A stretch of DNA of 5,104 nt from Oscillospiraceae bacterium (GCA_016302015.1 JAEDOJ010000120.1:1-5104); one strand, 5' to 3'. Shown: positions 1 through 4,876, counted from the stretch's first letter. Notes: a model not told the origin generated them from the sequence alone. Numbers and translations are program-made.

Positions 1-358
1 TGAACGGCATCTGAACCGCCTGAAAAAACGGCTGCGGGAAAAACGTCTGACCCTGTTGGAACAGATAGAAAGGGACGCCTTCGGGAGGCAGTGCCGCATT
101 GTGGAAAAGGCGGCGGGCACGCATTTTCTGCTGAAGCTGAAAACGGAGCGGTCGGATGCGGACCTGAAAAAAATGGGGGAGGAAGCGGGACTGTCCCTCC
201 GTTTTCTCAGCGATTACGAGACCGGACAGGCGGAGCAGGGAAATCTCATCGTGAATTATGCCTGCCTGAATCCGGCGCGGCTTCCGGGGATTCTGGAAAA
301 GCTTCAGAGGCTGTGTCAGCGGCCTCCAGAAGGTCATAAAGCTGCTTCAGCAGAATGA
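1..358 (+). CDS. MocR/PdxR-like GntR-family regulator, aminotransferase-domain C-terminus (5' partial)
   Basis: The gene enters from the left edge. Its first complete codon is at base 2 and it ends with TGA at 356-358, leaving 118 residues. What remains matches the end of a fold-type I, PLP-dependent aminotransferase domain as found in MocR-type regulators: a basic helix (RHLNRLKKRLREKR), a core strand GTHFLLKL, then LRFLSDYE and NLIVNYACLNP, and a final helix ending near base 313. In that family an N-terminal winged-helix GntR domain binds DNA and the aminotransferase-like domain senses PLP or an amino compound. The DNA-binding half lies outside the window, so a plain class I aminotransferase cannot be excluded. 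The last 14 residues are beyond the usual family end and lie antisense to the neighbouring membrane-protein gene. No terminator is visible after the stop. Confidence 0.75.
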   Translation, partial: ERHLNRLKKRLREKRLTLLEQIERDAFGRQCRIVEKAAGTHFLLKLKTERSDADLKKMGEEAGLSLRFLSDYETGQAEQGNLIVNYACLNPARLPGILEKLQRLCQRPPEGHKAASAE

Positions 359-1361
359 CGCCGATGGGAACGAGGATCATCCCCACCACTCCAAACAGCC
401 GGAAGCCGGCATAGAGGGAAATCAGGGTCAGCAGGGGAGAAAGACCGATTTGGTAGCCGAGGAATTTCGGCTCCAGAAAGGCACGGGATACGGCGATGAC
501 GGCATAGAGGAGGAGCAGCTCCAGTCCCAGGGGGGTGTTGCCCTGTAAAAGCTGAACCACGCCCCAGGGGATCAAAACGGTTCCCGCTCCGAAGACCGGC
601 AGGGCGTCCACCAGAGCGATCACCACCGCCAGAAGGATGGCGTTGGGCTGACGCAGGAGAAGCAGACCCACAGCCAACAGCAATAAAATCACCAAGGTCA
701 AATATAGCTGTGCCTTGAGATCCCCGCCCAGAACGGTTTTTGCCCGCTTCCATATGGCCCGCAGGCGGTCCTGACTCCGTTGGGGGAGGAGTTTTTTCAC
801 CGCTGCGCCCAGAACCGGAGATTCCGTGGAGAAAAAATAGGCGGAAAGCAGGGTGGTCAGCAAAAACAGGAGGGCTTCCGGCAGGAAGGCCAGCAGATTC
901 CCCGCAAAGCCCATGAGCCAGTCGGAGAGAGTCCCGGCCAGGACGGAGCCGTCCGCAAAGAGCTTCTCCACCCATTGCCCAGCGGCGGCGCCGAGGGAAT
1001 CCGGCAGCCTTCGGGTCAGAGAAAGGAGGCCGGCCTGGAGCTTTCCCAGGGGCTGCTCCAGGGAGGACAGGAGCCCCGGCAGCTTCACCGCCGCCTGCTC
1101 TCCGCCGTAAACCACCAACTGCCCCGCCAGCCAGACCACCCCCGCGGCGGCTCCCGCCACAAGGGAAACCGACAGGAAGGAAGCCAGCCATTTGGGGAAT
1201 TTCCAGGTGATAACCATGGTTTTGGCCAGGGGAGCCGCACCTCTGGCCAGGAGAAAGCCCAGAAGAAAGGGCAGACCGATGGGCAGAAGGAGCTTCACGG
1301 TGAGCCAGATTCCCACCACGCCCAGAAGAATGTAGACCGCCGGTTTCCAGATATTTTTCAT
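246..1361 (-). CDS. AI-2E family transporter / YtvI-like integral membrane protein
   Basis: This is a 371-residue polytopic membrane protein of the AI-2E transporter family (PF01594). Hydrophobic segments lie near residues 7-46, 58-85, 155-178, 216-236, 240-266, 276-294 and 309-340. A soluble, more polar stretch (about 86-150) separates the N-terminal pair from the rest, as is usual in the family. Signature motifs are DALPVFGAG at 252-260 and EPKFLGYQIGLSPLL at 297-311. The family includes exporters of small molecules, Na+/H+ antiporter-like proteins and the sporulation protein YtvI. This member looks closest to YtvI, but the substrate cannot be read from sequence. The ATG at 1361 has a modest AAGG ribosome site (1371-1374 on +) nine bases upstream. 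Residues from about 348 on form a polar tail rich in A, E, P and S, lying antisense to the regulator gene. The gene is divergent from pheB. Confidence 0.85.
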   Translation of the reverse strand: MKNIWKPAVYILLGVVGIWLTVKLLLPIGLPFLLGFLLARGAAPLAKTMVITWKFPKWLASFLSVSLVAGAAAGVVWLAGQLVVYGGEQAAVKLPGLLSSLEQPLGKLQAGLLSLTRRLPDSLGAAAGQWVEKLFADGSVLAGTLSDWLMGFAGNLLAFLPEALLFLLTTLLSAYFFSTESPVLGAAVKKLLPQRSQDRLRAIWKRAKTVLGGDLKAQLYLTLVILLLLAVGLLLLRQPNAILLAVVIALVDALPVFGAGTVLIPWGVVQLLQGNTPLGLELLLLYAVIAVSRAFLEPKFLGYQIGLSPLLTLISLYAGFRLFGVVGMILVPIGVILLKQLYDLLEAADTASEAFPESPEAAPDSGRHNSR

Positions 1362-1372
1362 AGACAGACGCC

Positions 1373-1401
1373 TTGCCTTTCTTCAGGAGATATGATAAAA
1401 T
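1373..1401 (+). promoter_or_regulatory. Predicted sigma-A promoter of pheB
   Basis: TTGCCT (1373-1378) and TAAAAT (1396-1401) are separated by 17 bp. The TG at 1393-1394 makes an extended -10 (TGATAAAAT). Transcription should start near 1408, giving a leader of about 46 nt before the pheB ATG. The -10 shares bases 1396-1397 with the opposing promoter of the membrane-protein gene. Confidence 0.6.
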
Positions 1402-1420
1402 GTTTGTGTACGAAATACAA
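1392..1420 (-). promoter_or_regulatory. Predicted promoter of the YtvI-like gene
   Basis: Read on the minus strand, TTGTAT (1420-1415) is followed after exactly 17 bp by TATCAT (1397-1392), which matches the sigma-A -10 box at 5 of 6 bases. Transcription would start near 1385, giving a leader of about 24 nt. The -35 box is poor (3 of 6). Some YtvI-type genes are known to be under a sporulation sigma factor, but I could not fit a convincing sigma-E box here. Confidence 0.45.
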
Positions 1421-1439
1421 ATGGGTGCTTATTGCAAAC

Positions 1440-1445
1440 AGGAGG
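1440..1445 (+). promoter_or_regulatory. Ribosome binding site that fixes the pheB start
   Basis: A perfect AGGAGG sits 8 bases before the ATG at 1454. The reading frame stays open upstream to a TTG at 1373, but that TTG is part of the predicted -35 box and no ribosome site precedes it. The next ATG (1463) would be 17 bases away. The start at 1454 is therefore preferred. Confidence 0.75.
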
Positions 1446-1453
1446 GAAGGATC

Positions 1454-1894
1454 ATGGGGGAAATGCCCAAATATTACATTGTGGAAGCCAAAGCTCTGCC
1501 GGAGATTTTTCTGAAGGTTGCCAAGGCCAAATGGCTGCTGGAGACCGGCGAACTGAGCACGGTGAATGAGGCGGCCCGAGCCACAGGCATCAGCCGCAGC
1601 GCGTTTTATAAATACCGTGATTCCATTTCTCCGTTCCAGAATCTGATGGCGGGAAGAATTCTGACCTTCCAGTTTCTTCTTCGGGACGTGACCGGTTTGC
1701 TTTCTTCCATACTCTCCATTTTTGCCCAATTCAGCGCAAATATACTGACGATTAACCAGACCATCCCCACAAACGGCTGCGCCTCGGTGACCATTTCCGC
1801 GGAGACCAACGCCATGAGCAGGGGAGCGGAGGAGCTGCTCCGGCGGCTGTCCCGGATGGATGGGGTGCTGAAAGCGGAGATTATTGCGGGATAA
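1454..1894 (+). CDS. pheB: ACT domain-containing protein, PheB / UPF0735 family
   Basis: This 146-residue protein has about the same length as Bacillus PheB. The N-terminal part opens with the family hallmark KYYIVEAKALPEIFLKVAKA (6-25) and continues into a helix-turn-helix-like stretch, TVNEAARATGISRSAFYKY (36-54). From about residue 70 an ACT domain follows, with DVTGLLSSILSIFAQ (78-92), NILTINQTIP (96-105) and a closing strand GVLKAEIIAG (137-146). ACT domains bind amino acids and usually regulate enzymes of amino-acid metabolism. In Bacillus, pheB sits beside pheA, but the biochemical role of the family is not established, and old labels as chorismate mutase are doubtful. No amino-acid biosynthesis gene adjoins it here, and it seems to be transcribed alone from the promoter at 1373-1401. 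The family call is firm; the function is not. Confidence 0.88.
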   Translation: MGEMPKYYIVEAKALPEIFLKVAKAKWLLETGELSTVNEAARATGISRSAFYKYRDSISPFQNLMAGRILTFQFLLRDVTGLLSSILSIFAQFSANILTINQTIPTNGCASVTISAETNAMSRGAEELLRRLSRMDGVLKAEIIAG

Positions 1895-1899
1895 AAAAT

Positions 1900-1914
1900 T
1901 CGTCACTTCGACGA
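1900..1914 (+). terminator. Weak hairpin just after pheB (possible terminator)
   Basis: TCGTC (1900-1904) can pair with GACGA (1910-1914) around a five-base loop. It is preceded by six A (1893-1898 region) and followed by TTCCTCCCTGTTTTT, so its U-tract is broken. With only five pairs it would be at best a weak terminator. Confidence 0.25.
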
Positions 1915-1968
1915 TTCCTCCCTGTTTTTGAAGCATTATGTTCTTTTACGAGACATACAAGATTCGAT

Positions 1969-1995
1969 GGGATTCGAGCGATCCCCAACTTTTTT
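1969..1995 (+). terminator. Possible pheB terminator with T6 tract
   Basis: GGGAT (1969-1973) pairs with ATCCC (1981-1985) around a seven-base loop. After CAAC a run of six T follows (1990-1995). The stem is short and the T run is offset by four bases, so this is a modest candidate. The 7-base repeat GATTCGA occurs at 1961 and 1971 across the same stretch. Confidence 0.3.
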
Positions 1996-1997
1996 GA

Positions 1998-2010
1998 CAG
2001 GGAACCCCTG
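1998..2010. repeat. 13-bp inverted repeat
   Basis: CAGGG (1998-2002) and CCCTG (2006-2010) are perfect inverted copies around AAC. The repeat overlaps a consensus-looking TTGACA (1994-1999). It could be an operator or chance; no protein is assigned. Confidence 0.35.
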
Positions 2011-2014
2011 AAAT

Positions 2015-2026
2015 TGGTTTACATAA
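2015..2026. repeat. 12-bp direct repeat TGGTTTACATAA, copy 1
   Basis: The identical 12-mer recurs at 2224-2235, 209 bp downstream in the same orientation. Its reverse complement contains TTATGTAAAC, which resembles the XerD-binding arm of the Bacillus dif site. The two copies bracket most of the phased box array. Confidence 0.7.
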
Positions 2027-2044
2027 CAACATATTATGAGGAAG
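2016..2044. other. dif-like Xer recombination site candidate
   Basis: One 11-bp arm, GGTTTACATAA (2016-2026), differs at one base from the XerD arm of the B. subtilis dif site as I recall it. After a 7-bp centre (2027-2033) the opposite arm starts TTATG (2034-2038), so the inner CATAA/TTATG pentamers are perfect inverted repeats. Classical dif has a 6-bp centre, and the outer part of the second arm matches poorly. It may be a degenerate Xer site, a regulator operator, or coincidence. Confidence 0.25.
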
Positions 2045-2066
2045 AAAGAAAATTATTGAAACTGAA

Positions 2067-2080
2067 TTTCCAATTGGAAA
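2067..2080. repeat. 14-bp perfect palindrome
   Basis: TTTCCAATTGGAAA is fully self-complementary. It has the size and symmetry of an operator for a dimeric regulator. It is far upstream of the rpsT promoter (about 250 bp) and downstream of pheB, so its target is unclear. Confidence 0.6.
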
Positions 2081-2101
2081 AATGGAAATATACAGTCCCG
2101 G

Positions 2102-2120
2102 CCGGCCTGTGCAAAGCCGG
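2102..2120. repeat. GC-rich hairpin CCGGC/GCCGG
   Basis: CCGGC (2102-2106) can pair with GCCGG (2116-2120), looping out CTGTGCAAA, which is one of the repeated boxes. The left arm is part of the 8-bp palindrome GGCCGGCC (2100-2107). No T-tract follows, so it is not an intrinsic terminator. Confidence 0.4.
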
Positions 2121-2124
2121 TCAG

Positions 2125-2153
2125 TCCTGTGGAAAAACCCTTGCGGCACAGGA
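2125..2153. repeat. 7-bp inverted repeat TCCTGTG/CACAGGA
   Basis: TCCTGTG (2125-2131) and CACAGGA (2147-2153) are perfect inverted copies separated by 15 bases. As RNA they would form a stem-loop; as DNA they are part of the TGTG-box array. No T-tract follows. Confidence 0.4.
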
Positions 2154-2223
2154 GTTTTGCACATTATGAACAGAGTTTTGCACAAGCTGACAGACCTGTG
2201 AACTTCTGCATGAGGTGAATATA

Positions 2224-2235
2224 TGGTTTACATAA
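2224..2235. repeat. 12-bp direct repeat TGGTTTACATAA, copy 2
   Basis: This is an exact copy of the 12-mer at 2015-2026. Unlike copy 1, the bases after it (TACCGGGAAAAATGG) do not supply a second inverted arm. It would therefore be an isolated half-site if the repeat is a recombinase or regulator site. Confidence 0.7.
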
Positions 2236-2300
2236 TACCGGGAAAAATGGCATTACCAAATTGTGCAATTTCCTGAGGAACTGTGCAAACTGCCCACGGG

Positions 2301-2320
2301 AAAAATTTTTTTAAATTTTT
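2301..2320 (+). promoter_or_regulatory. A/T tract, probable UP element of rpsT
   Basis: Twenty consecutive A/T bases (A5 T7 A3 T5) lie about 48-67 bp before the predicted rpsT start of transcription. This is a typical position for an A/T-rich element contacting the RNA polymerase alpha subunit at ribosomal-protein promoters. It ends 12 bp before the -35 box. Confidence 0.5.
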
Positions 2321-2332
2321 CTGAAAAACCTA

Positions 2333-2361
2333 TTGATTTTACAGACTTTTCCCGCTATAAT
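2333..2361 (+). promoter_or_regulatory. Sigma-A promoter of rpsT
   Basis: TTGATT (2333-2338), a 17-bp spacer and a perfect TATAAT (2356-2361) form a strong housekeeping promoter. Transcription should start near 2368, giving a leader of about 55 nt that contains the AGGAGGTG ribosome site (2411-2418). Confidence 0.85.
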
Positions 2362-2422
2362 GTATTTCTGCGTGAAGAAAAACACACGGGTTTTAGATAA
2401 TCACCGTACGAGGAGGTGCACC

Positions 2423-2686
2423 ATGCCCAACATCAAGTCCGCAAAGAAGAGAGTTTCTCTGTCCCGCATTGCCAACGAGAAGAACAAGATGGCCAAGTCC
2501 GCTCTGAAGACCACCATCAAGAAGTTCGACGCTGCCGTCGCTTCCGGTGACAAGGCTCAGGCCACCGTTGCCTACACCGCAGCAGTTGTCGCTGTTGACA
2601 AGGCTGTGAACAAGGGAATCCTTCACAAGAACAACGCGGCTCGGAAGAAGAGCAGCATGACGCTGAAGATCAACGCTATGGCGTAA
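2423..2686 (+). CDS. rpsT: 30S ribosomal protein S20
   Basis: The product is 87 residues, the normal size for bacterial S20, a primary 16S rRNA-binding protein of the small subunit. It starts with the family hallmark MPNIKSAKKR and is highly basic. The middle KSALKTTIKKFDAAV and the C-terminal KGILHKNNAARKKSSMTLKIN (split helices binding 16S rRNA) are typical. The ATG at 2423 follows AGGAGG (2411-2416) by six bases. A longer in-frame start at a TTG (2333) is rejected because that TTG is the -35 box. Lysine codons are almost all AAG, as expected for a highly expressed gene. It is flanked by its own strong promoter and a good terminator, so it is monocistronic. GGTGCACC (2415-2422), a palindrome overlapping the ribosome site, might affect initiation, but no autoregulatory structure is clear. 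Confidence 0.97.
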   Translation: MPNIKSAKKRVSLSRIANEKNKMAKSALKTTIKKFDAAVASGDKAQATVAYTAAVVAVDKAVNKGILHKNNAARKKSSMTLKINAMA

Positions 2687-2706
2687 GCAAAATAAGGAAA
2701 TTTTCC

Positions 2707-2740
2707 GCCTGATGGGGTTCCATCAGGCTTTTGCTTTTTT
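2707..2740 (+). terminator. Intrinsic terminator of rpsT
   Basis: GCCTGATGG (2707-2715) pairs perfectly with CCATCAGGC (2720-2728) around a GGTT loop. It is followed by TTTTGCTTTTTT (2729-2740). The hairpin begins 20 bases after the rpsT stop codon. This is the only strong terminator in the window. Confidence 0.92.
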
Positions 2741-2742
2741 AG

Positions 2743-2770
2743 GGGAAGCCCGATTTCTTCAGCGCTTCCC
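2743..2770. repeat. 7-bp inverted repeat abutting the recG promoter
   Basis: GGGAAGC (2743-2749) and GCTTCCC (2764-2770) are perfect inverted copies with a 14-base centre. The right arm touches the recG -35 box (2771). It may be a second hairpin behind the rpsT terminator or an operator; no binding protein is known. Confidence 0.4.
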
Positions 2771-2799
2771 TTGCGTATTTCGTGAGAATCAGCTATAAT
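2771..2799 (+). promoter_or_regulatory. Sigma-A promoter of recG
   Basis: TTGCGT (2771-2776) and a perfect TATAAT (2794-2799) are separated by 17 bp. Transcription would start near 2806, only about 25 nt before the recG ATG. The promoter lies after the rpsT terminator, so recG is transcribed independently. Confidence 0.75.
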
Positions 2800-2830
2800 A
2801 AGGAAAACGAAACCCAAGGGAGGCGAAGGC

Positions 2831-4873
2831 ATGGCGCTGCTCACCGATTCCATCAAGACCCTGCCGGGCATCGGCCCGAAGAAGGCGGAGCTTTTTGGGA
2901 AGCTGGGGATCTCCGTGCTGGGGGATCTGCTCCGATTCTACCCCAGAGACTATGAGGATCGCACCAGACTTTTGACCATTTCTCAGCTGGAAGCGGATCA
3001 GCCGGCCTGTTTTATCGCCTCTGTGGTGACCAATCCCCAGACCCATAAGGCGCCCAAGCCCGGCAGACGGGTGCTGGAGTATACCAAGGTGGCGGTGGCG
3101 GATCACACCGGGAGGCTGAATCTGACCTTTTTCAACGCCGGCTACACCGTCCAGAAGCTGATTCGTGGGGAGACCTACTGCTTTTACGGGGCGGTCACGG
3201 GAGATTATCTGGGCTATGCCATGACCAATCCCCTGTTTGAGCCGGTGGAGGACGGGGGAAGGCTGACCCGGCGGATCATGCCCATCTACCCTTTGACGGC
3301 GGGACTGACCAACAAGCAGGTGGCCTCGGCGGTGCAGGAGGCGGTGGCAAGGTGCGCGGTGACGGAGCTTCTGCCGGAGTCCGTACGAGAGCAGTATGGC
3401 CTGTGCGACGCCGCTACCGCCCTGCGGGAGATTCATATGCCCTCCTCCGGGGAGGCACTGGAGGCGGCCAGAAAACGGCTGATTTTTGAGGAATTTTACG
3501 TCTTTTCCGCGGCCCTGTCCCTGCTGCGTGCCAGACGGTCGGCGTATTCCGTGCCCGCTCTGAACACCGATGCCATGGAAGAATTCTATGCCGCGCTCCC
3601 CTTCTCCCTGACGGGAGCCCAGCGACGGGCGGTGGAGGATATTTTGCGGGATTTTCGCAGCGGCGTCCCCATGAGCCGTCTGGTGCAGGGAGACGTGGGC
3701 TGCGGAAAGACCATGGTCGCCGCCGCCGCGGCCTTCTGCATGGGGAGAAATCACCGGCAGACCGCCCTGATGGCGCCTACGGAGATTCTCGCCCGCCAGC
3801 ATTTTGACCGGCTGGAGCCGCTGTTCCGCTCTTTGGGGCTGCGCTGCGCCCTGCTCACCGGCTCCATGGGTCAGACCCAGAAGAAAAAACTCCGGCAATC
3901 CATGGGAAACGGGGAATATGATATCATCATCGGAACCCATGCGCTGCTCACGGAATCCACGGTGTTTTCCGATCTGGGGCTGGTGATCGCCGACGAACAG
4001 CACCGCTTCGGGGTTGCCCAGAGAGCCGCCCTTCTTGCCAAGGGAGACCGTCCCCACCTGCTGATCATGTCCGCCACCCCCATCCCCAGAACCCTTGCCC
4101 TGATTATGTACGGGGATCTGAACGTGTCCATCATGGACGAACTGCCTCCCGGCCGCCAGCCGGTGGAGACCTTCCTGGTGGATGAGCGGTATCGGGCCCG
4201 GCTGAACGGCTTTATCCGCAGGCAGGTGGAGGAGGGGCATCAGGTGTTTATCGTCTGTCCCGCCATTGAGGAGGGGGAAACCGACTCCATGAAGGCTGCC
4301 GAGCAGTGGGCAATGACCCTGCAGACGGCGGTGTTTCCCAACCTCCGGCTGGGGCTGCTCCACGGCAAAATGAAAGGCTCCGAAAAGGACGCCGTGATGG
4401 AGGCCTTTGTCCGGGGGGACTACGATCTCCTGGTCTCCACCACGGTCATTGAGGTGGGGGTGGACGTTCCCAATGCTTCCCTTATGGTCATTGAGAATGC
4501 GGATCGTTTCGGCCTGTCCCAGCTCCATCAGCTTCGGGGAAGGATCGGCAGAGGGTCGGCAAAATCCTACTGCGTTCTGGTTTCCGACAACCGGTCGGAG
4601 GAGACCCGTGCCCGGCTGAAGACCCTCTGCGCCACCACAGACGGCTTCCGGATTGCACAGGAGGATCTGACCTTCCGGGGGCCGGGAGACTTTTTCGGCA
4701 GCCGTCAGAGCGGTCTGCCGGTGTTCCGCATGGGGAATCTGGCACAGGATCTGAACGTCCTTCAGCAGGCGCAGCAGGCGGCCGCGGACACCGCGGCGGC
4801 GGGGAACCTGCCGGTTTCTCTGCAAAATGCAGTAGATACTCTCCTGGAAAATGGGGAATTTATGATAAATTAA
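2831..4873 (+). CDS. recG: ATP-dependent DNA helicase RecG
   Basis: The 680-residue product has the usual RecG length. RecG is a superfamily 2 translocase that remodels stalled replication forks and branch-migrates Holliday junctions. The N-terminus has a helix-hairpin-helix-like LPGIGPKKAELFGKLGI (11-27), then the OB-fold wedge domain (about 55-145) that grips the branch. Helicase motifs follow: Walker A GDVGCGKT (287-294), Ia APTEILARQH (315-324), II DEQHRFG (388-394), III SATPIPRT (414-421), IV region LLHGKMKGSEKD (509-520), V STTVIEVGVDVPNAS (536-550) and VI QLHQLRGRIGRG (564-575). The RecG-specific TRG-type segment EDLTFRGPGDFFG is at 611-623. All catalytic motifs are intact. The ATG at 2831 is preceded by AAGGGAGG (2816-2823) at seven bases. 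It ends 94 bp before gpmI, with only a weak hairpin between them. Confidence 0.97.
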   Translation: MALLTDSIKTLPGIGPKKAELFGKLGISVLGDLLRFYPRDYEDRTRLLTISQLEADQPACFIASVVTNPQTHKAPKPGRRVLEYTKVAVADHTGRLNLTFFNAGYTVQKLIRGETYCFYGAVTGDYLGYAMTNPLFEPVEDGGRLTRRIMPIYPLTAGLTNKQVASAVQEAVARCAVTELLPESVREQYGLCDAATALREIHMPSSGEALEAARKRLIFEEFYVFSAALSLLRARRSAYSVPALNTDAMEEFYAALPFSLTGAQRRAVEDILRDFRSGVPMSRLVQGDVGCGKTMVAAAAAFCMGRNHRQTALMAPTEILARQHFDRLEPLFRSLGLRCALLTGSMGQTQKKKLRQSMGNGEYDIIIGTHALLTESTVFSDLGLVIADEQHRFGVAQRAALLAKGDRPHLLIMSATPIPRTLALIMYGDLNVSIMDELPPGRQPVETFLVDERYRARLNGFIRRQVEEGHQVFIVCPAIEEGETDSMKAAEQWAMTLQTAVFPNLRLGLLHGKMKGSEKDAVMEAFVRGDYDLLVSTTVIEVGVDVPNASLMVIENADRFGLSQLHQLRGRIGRGSAKSYCVLVSDNRSEETRARLKTLCATTDGFRIAQEDLTFRGPGDFFGSRQSGLPVFRMGNLAQDLNVLQQAQQAAADTAAAGNLPVSLQNAVDTLLENGEFMIN

Positions 4874-4876
4874 CTA

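Larger units (their letters stand above)
2106..2289. repeat. Phased array of TGTGCAAA-type boxes (DnaA-box-like)
   Basis: Boxes of the form TGTG(C/G)AAA occur on + at 2108 (TGTGCAAA), 2128 (TGTGGAAA), 2262 (TGTGCAAT) and 2282 (TGTGCAAA). On the minus strand they occur at 2156-2163 and 2177-2184 (read as TTTGCACA on +). A weaker TGTGAACT lies at 2197. Neighbours within each pair are 20, 21, 20 and 20 bp apart, close to two helical turns. Read in the DnaA direction, the best are TTTTCCACA (2136-2128) and two TTTTGCACA (2155-2163, 2176-2184), each one mismatch from TTATNCACA. The repetition is directly visible; the binding protein is inferred and could equally be an unknown regulator of rpsT. 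Confidence 0.55.
1895..2332. other. 438-bp gene-free, AT-rich intergenic region rich in repeats and palindromes
   Basis: No open frame here has both a ribosome site and plausible protein character. A 79-codon minus-strand frame (1946-2185) is low complexity in the way random AT-rich DNA is. The stretch instead holds two weak hairpins after pheB, a 13-bp inverted repeat (1998-2010), a direct 12-bp repeat (2015 and 2224), a 14-bp palindrome (2067-2080), GC-rich hairpins (2102-2153) and an array of TGTGCAAA-like boxes (2106-2289). An A/T tract (2301-2320) leads into the rpsT promoter. No known riboswitch, T-box or structured RNA was recognised. Confidence 0.7.

Noticed and set aside
334..1191. 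285-codon minus-strand frame
   Set aside because: It is an out-of-frame shadow within the AI-2E family gene; the G/R/P-rich translation lacks the membrane character of the real frame.
1359..1420. Sporulation sigma-E promoter for the YtvI-like gene
   Set aside because: CATATCTC on the minus strand only loosely resembles a sigma-E -10 and no matching -35 is present at 13-15 bp. The housekeeping-type pair fits better.
780..1514. 244-codon + strand frame
   Set aside because: It is antisense to the AI-2E family gene, has low-complexity G/Q/R/K composition, no ribosome site and no domain.
1358..1936. 192-codon minus-strand frame opposite pheB
   Set aside because: It lies antisense to a clear PheB protein, contains no family motif, and would run through the divergent promoter region.
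1994..2037. Promoter formed by TTGACA (1994-1999)
   Set aside because: No acceptable -10 lies 16-18 bp away; TATTAT at 2032 is 32 bp downstream. The bases also belong to the T-tract and inverted repeat.
1946..2185. 79-codon minus-strand frame in the intergenic region
   Set aside because: There is no convincing ribosome site or protein motif, and it crosses the hairpins and repeat boxes. A small hypothetical gene is possible but unsupported.
2106..2361. Second chromosomal origin (oriC) suggested by DnaA-like boxes plus an A/T tract
   Set aside because: The boxes are degenerate, no dnaA/dnaN neighbour is present, and the A/T tract is better explained as an UP element of the rpsT promoter. I kept only the weaker DnaA-cluster hypothesis.
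2789..4825. 678-codon open frame on the minus strand
   Set aside because: It is exactly antisense to recG, whose helicase motifs are all intact. The translation is rich in H, G, Q and R with no recognisable domain, which is a GC-rich antisense artefact.
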